Assembly (NCBI GenBank): GCA_013140935.1
Contig: JABFSD010000522.1
Location: 1-9,338, forward strand
Reading direction: 5' to 3'
Source of the DNA: Acidobacteriota bacterium
GTDB lineage: Bacteria; Acidobacteriota; Blastocatellia; RBC074
DNA: 9,338 bases
Shown here: positions 6,961 through 9,338 of the stretch, in pieces
How the letters are laid out: each line of letters opens with the position of its first letter
Numbering within the stretch: the first letter of the stretch is position 1
The notes under the pieces: generated by a model
The model's database searches: none
What the model was told of the DNA's origin: nothing
The model's input: only the letters and a program-made list of their open reading frames with translations
Made by a program: the position numbers and the translations under genes

Positions 6961-7437
6961 TTAGTCTTCCAGTAAATAGCGCATCGTCGTACTCGTCGTC
7001 ATGGTGAGCGACGACCAACTGCCGCCAACCCAGTTCGCCAGATTGAACACGGGTTGATAGCCGTTGTAAGTGATGCTTACCGTTACCCGTTCAGGCCGCG
7101 TCGCGCTGCCTTCGCCTAGCAGCGTCGTGACCGTGACATCGCTCGGTTCCAAACCCGACGCGACCCGCGTGTCGCTATTGCCGCACGCTGTTTTGCCGCA
7201 GGCCGCAAGGGCCTTTGCCGTCGCTTTCTCGCCGTCGGTCAGCAAACGGCTCGACAAATAGCGCACCGAAATTTCAGTTGCGCGCGTGAGCGCCGCGTAA
7301 GTGTAAAAGTACCGCCCGAATTCCGCCGTTGCCGCCAACAGCAATAACAACAGCGGCATTACCAGCACGACTTCGATCAGTTGAATCCCACGCTCGCGGC
7401 GTCGTGTGTGCTTCGTTGAAAGGGCGTTGCGTTTCAT
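6961..7437 (-). CDS. TadE-like pseudopilin 1
   Basis: 158 residues, the same length as the next gene. The N-terminus is MKRNALSTKHTRRRERG then IQLIEVVLVMPLLLLLLAATAEFGR: a basic leader, Gly17 before the probable cleavage point and Glu22 at +5, followed by a hydrophobic helix. Then comes YFYTYAALTRATEISVRYLSSRL, the typical TadE-like helix. The periplasmic part has two cysteines (80 and 85, CGKTAC) and beta-like stretches (SDVTVTTLL, RVTVSITYNGYQPV). It starts nine bases after the TadG-like stop without a recognisable ribosome binding site, which suggests translational coupling. Family role: a pseudopilin-like accessory protein of the Tad pilus. Which of the two TadE-like genes corresponds to tadE and which to tadF cannot be decided here. 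Confidence 0.88.
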   Translation of the reverse strand: MKRNALSTKHTRRRERGIQLIEVVLVMPLLLLLLAATAEFGRYFYTYAALTRATEISVRYLSSRLLTDGEKATAKALAACGKTACGNSDTRVASGLEPSDVTVTTLLGEGSATRPERVTVSITYNGYQPVFNLANWVGGSWSSLTMTTSTTMRYLLED

Positions 7438-7446
7438 AAGACGAAG

Positions 7447-8673
7447 TTAGCGATACAGCACGGGTACGGTCAGACCGGGAATGGGTTGGCCTCCTGGCGT
7501 GTAATAGCCGTTGCCGATGACGACCTTATCCTTAACGAATTCAGCAATGAACTCTCCTTTTCCCTCTGATACAGGGGTGCGCATGAAAAATGCACCAAAG
7601 GATGCCACTTTCACTTCACTTTTTGATTTATCAAAGCTGTTTGCGTTCACAATGGGTAATATGAGTACACGACGATCCGCCTGTGAGGGGCTACTCTTGG
7701 CGGCTTCAAAGTCAGCGCTGCCTGGAGTCGCGTTTTTATATTGAGTATAAGAAAAGGTATCGCCTGCTTTTATATTTTTATCGGGAGGAACTAACTCAGG
7801 AGTAAGCTCTTGACCTACCCCCTTAAAATCATCAAACCGCGTGTTAAGCCCTTTGCTAACCGGGCCTGCTTTTGTGCCGGGAGCAGTGTCCAGCCCAAGG
7901 CTTGCGTTTATATTGGCGCAAATATCCACCCCAAAGCCCAATCGTCTTTTTACATCAGCGCCACCGCGATCACCGGCAGGCGAAAGCACCAGAAAATCCC
8001 CGGCGCTAATTGAATTTCCGTTCGCCGATCCCAGTTTGATTTTATAGGCACATTCGGGTTCAAAGGTTTTCTTTTGGCTGCATGGCGAGCCAATCAATAC
8101 CGGTAAATCATTGATTCCGTCTTGCACCATCGTAATCGGCACAAAATGACAGACCCCGGATAAATCTACCGATTGTCCTGCTACTGCCGAACGCGACACT
8201 GCAAATTCGGCTACCTCAGCGTTTGAGAAGGCTTGCAGCACGGCACGCGCCGCAACCGTTGCGACCGTTTTAGCTGGTACACGGATTTTGACGAACTTTA
8301 CGTTTGAGGCATCTCCTTTAGCCGCATCTATGCCCAGCCCATCGCCGTTGTTAAACGTAGAAAGAGTCGTGCCGAAAGAAACGACGAAGTCCGATCCGAT
8401 AGTCGTGTGGTTAAACTCGAAGCGGTTCATTTCTCTAGTGGCGCGTGTTACCGCACCGTCAATGCCGGTGGTGCCGCTGTTCAATGCCGAAGCGCCCGCC
8501 AGCGCCGCCGCATCTGCCGCATTTTGCAATTCTGCTGCAATCGAATAGGTGTGGCTGATGTCTATGCCCAGACCGACTGCACCAAGCAGGGCGAGCATGG
8601 CTATCGCCGACATACCGAGAATCGAACCGCGTTCATCGACGCGGCGGCGGGCAGATGGCTTGCACATTTGCAT
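7447..8673 (-). CDS. TadG-like Tad-domain membrane protein without visible von Willebrand A domain
   Basis: 408 residues. The N-terminus has the Tad (TadE/G-like) signature: basic residues, Gly16, a hydrophobic segment at about 18-36 (ILGMSAIAMLALLGAVGLG), then IDISHTYSIAAELQNAADAAALAGASALN (37-65). Unlike the TadE-like proteins it lacks the +5 Glu, so it is probably an uncleaved membrane anchor. The rest is a soluble, presumably periplasmic domain with the recognisable elements VKIRVPAKTVATVAARAV, GDFLVLSPAG, ADRRVLILPIVN and VASFGAFFM, and four cysteines in the middle (CHFVPI, SPCSQ, PECAYK, DICANI). No MIDAS-type DxSxS was seen. The second half looks more A+T-rich than its neighbours. The start is ATG 8673, supported by an AAGGAG nine bases upstream. 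Role inferred from family and context: an envelope-anchored Tad accessory protein. Confidence 0.85.
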   Translation of the reverse strand: MQMCKPSARRRVDERGSILGMSAIAMLALLGAVGLGIDISHTYSIAAELQNAADAAALAGASALNSGTTGIDGAVTRATREMNRFEFNHTTIGSDFVVSFGTTLSTFNNGDGLGIDAAKGDASNVKFVKIRVPAKTVATVAARAVLQAFSNAEVAEFAVSRSAVAGQSVDLSGVCHFVPITMVQDGINDLPVLIGSPCSQKKTFEPECAYKIKLGSANGNSISAGDFLVLSPAGDRGGADVKRRLGFGVDICANINASLGLDTAPGTKAGPVSKGLNTRFDDFKGVGQELTPELVPPDKNIKAGDTFSYTQYKNATPGSADFEAAKSSPSQADRRVLILPIVNANSFDKSKSEVKVASFGAFFMRTPVSEGKGEFIAEFVKDKVVIGNGYYTPGGQPIPGLTVPVLYR

Positions 8674-8682
8674 ACGGAAAAA

Positions 8683-8688
8683 CTCCTT
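8683..8688 (-). promoter_or_regulatory. Ribosome binding site of the TadG-like gene
   Basis: AAGGAG on the - strand, nine bases before ATG 8673. It is the best Shine-Dalgarno match in the operon. Downstream tad genes mostly lack one, so this looks like the main translational entry point. No convincing -35/-10 pair is visible in 8689-8731. Confidence 0.75.
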
Positions 8689-8731
8689 GAGGTGCGCGTT
8701 CGTTTAAGCCGTAATTTGAAAGTCGCGGGTT

Positions 8732-8886
8732 CTTTAGCTCCGTTAGGAGCGACCTGTTTATAGAACGAAGATGCGATAGCCCCTAAGCTCCGTAGGAGCG
8801 GCATGTGTCACATGTCGCTCCTCACGGAGCTTGAGGGAATCGCCGAACCTATTGCTATAAACAGGCCGCTCCGATGGAGCTTAGGG
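8732..8886. repeat. Four-unit palindromic repeat cluster upstream of the TadG-like gene
   Basis: A unit of about 30 bases, roughly CCCTAAGCTCCGTNAGGAGC followed by G-R-C-M-TGT, occurs four times. It is direct at 8732-8763 and 8780-8808, and inverted at 8809-8837 and 8855-8886. Each unit contains its own small hairpin (GCTCC / GGAGC). The outer pair share the extension CTGTTTATAG. The inner pair meet at CATGTG-T-CACATG (8802-8814). The whole is a nested A-B-B'-A' palindrome. It occupies over half of the 289-bp gap between the unidentified gene and the TadG-like gene. Nothing else coding is seen in that gap. Confidence 0.85.
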
Positions 8887-8907
8887 ATTCTCGACTTTTC
8901 AAATAAC

Positions 8908-8943
8908 CCTTCAGGCAAGGAACGACTTTCCGCTATCTGAAGG
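8908..8943 (-). terminator. Weak candidate hairpin downstream of the unidentified gene
   Basis: CCTTCAG and CTGAAGG arms (8937-8943 and 8908-8914 as read on the - strand) enclose a loop with a smaller GGAA/TTCC pair. It starts 20 bases after the stop at 8963. No proper T-run follows, only GGGTTATTTG, so this is a guess from position. Confidence 0.25.
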
Positions 8944-8962
8944 TGGAGCTACGGAACGCGTT

Positions 8963-9338
8963 TTATTGTTTTATCGCGCTGTCTGCGGCAGGTTTGATGA
9001 CCGGAGCCGTCGGCAACGCGAAATTCAGATCAGCCATTAACGCACGTCCGAACGCCGATTTGATTTCGGGCGGAGGCGTCAACGTCCATTGCAAAGCGGA
9101 AAACGAAAACAGCGGCAGTGTCTTTTCAGCGACGCTTTCGCCCGGTGCCGTTGACCGATCTATCGGTGTCGCATCGGGTTTCGCTTCTGGTTTCACTTCT
9201 GGCGGAGCGGCTTCTGCCGGTTCGGCTGTCACCGAAGCCTTTTGTTTCGCTTCGTCACTGGTCACCGCAGCGGGTTTTACCGCAGGCGCTGCGCTCGCGG
9301 GGTTGACGAGTTCGCCGGTAGCCGCTCCAGTTTTCGTG
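8963..9338 (-). CDS. Unidentified Ala/Pro/Lys-rich protein, C-terminal part (5' partial)
   Basis: The frame is open to the right edge, so the gene starts outside the window. 124 residues are visible, ending at 8963. The first 73 or so are low-complexity, rich in Ala, Pro, Lys and Glu (for example EAAPPEVKPEAKPDATP), and look like a disordered linker or tail. A more ordered segment follows at about 74-109: LPLFSFSALQWTLTPPPEIK then SAFGRALMADLNFALP. The end is again Ala/Pro-rich. I do not recognise the family. A GTG at 9265 could serve as a start, but coding character is uninterrupted upstream of it. It lies in the same direction as the tad genes but is separated from them by 289 bp with a repeat cluster, so it may be the last gene of a preceding unit (possibly other Tad components such as secretin or CpaB) rather than part of this operon. 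Confidence 0.6.
   Translation of the reverse strand, partial: TKTGAATGELVNPASAAPAVKPAAVTSDEAKQKASVTAEPAEAAPPEVKPEAKPDATPIDRSTAPGESVAEKTLPLFSFSALQWTLTPPPEIKSAFGRALMADLNFALPTAPVIKPAADSAIKQ

Noticed and set aside
6458..7018. Earlier start for TadE-like 2 at 7018
   Set aside because: It would overlap the preceding gene by 58 bases and put 28 non-family residues before the prepilin-like leader.
8601..8804. 67-codon - strand reading frame overlapping the TadG-like start
   Set aside because: Its N-terminal half is translated repeat sequence (GAIASSFYKQVAPNGAKE) and the rest is another frame of the TadG-like gene. It is a repeat artefact.
8732..8886. CRISPR array in the repeat cluster
   Set aside because: Only four units, half of them inverted, with no regular spacers. 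The pattern is palindromic, not a CRISPR array.

Overview
The window looks like a piece of an acidobacterial chromosome, probably of the Blastocatellia/Solibacter kind. Three things suggest this. The left-hand protein ends in a domain resembling the 'Solibacter' C-terminal domain family TIGR03437. The coding style is moderately GC-rich. Short dyad-symmetric repeats are scattered between genes. The phylum call is inference from family distribution, not from a marker gene.

Layout. On the + strand, bases 1-1485 hold the 3' part of a secreted or surface LVIVD-repeat protein with a TIGR03437-type C-terminus. It converges on a leftward operon across a perfect 19-bp palindrome at 1495-1535. Everything to the right is on the - strand. 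It is read 9338 to 1537, and from 8673 on it forms a Tad (tight adherence / Flp type IVc pilus) assembly operon. The gene order in transcription direction is: 3' end of an unidentified Ala/Pro/Lys-rich gene (8963-9338), TadG-like (7447-8673), TadE-like 1 (6961-7437), TadE-like 2 / TadF-like (6458-6934), TadZ/CpaE (5058-6416), TadA/CpaF ATPase (3652-4998), TadB (2652-3614) and TadC (1537-2454). No Flp pilin, CpaB, CpaC/RcpA secretin or prepilin peptidase is visible. They would have to lie to the right of the window or elsewhere.

How the genes work together. In characterised Tad systems TadA is the hexameric ATPase that drives TadB and TadC, the inner-membrane platform. TadZ places the machine at a site in the cell. 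TadE, TadF and TadG are pilin-like or envelope-anchored accessory proteins. The set here is intact and motif-complete except TadZ, which has lost the usual nucleotide-binding lysines and the receiver-domain aspartate, and the TadG-like protein, in which I see no von Willebrand A domain.

The most unusual feature of the window is between the genes. Every wide junction in or next to the operon carries a palindromic or inverted-repeat element. One family of short perfect palindromes sits at tadZ/tadA, tadA/tadB and after tadC, with compensatory differences between copies. A long 159-bp inverted repeat lies between tadB and tadC. A four-unit palindromic cluster lies upstream of the TadG-like gene. 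I see no CRISPR array, tRNA, rRNA or transposase gene.
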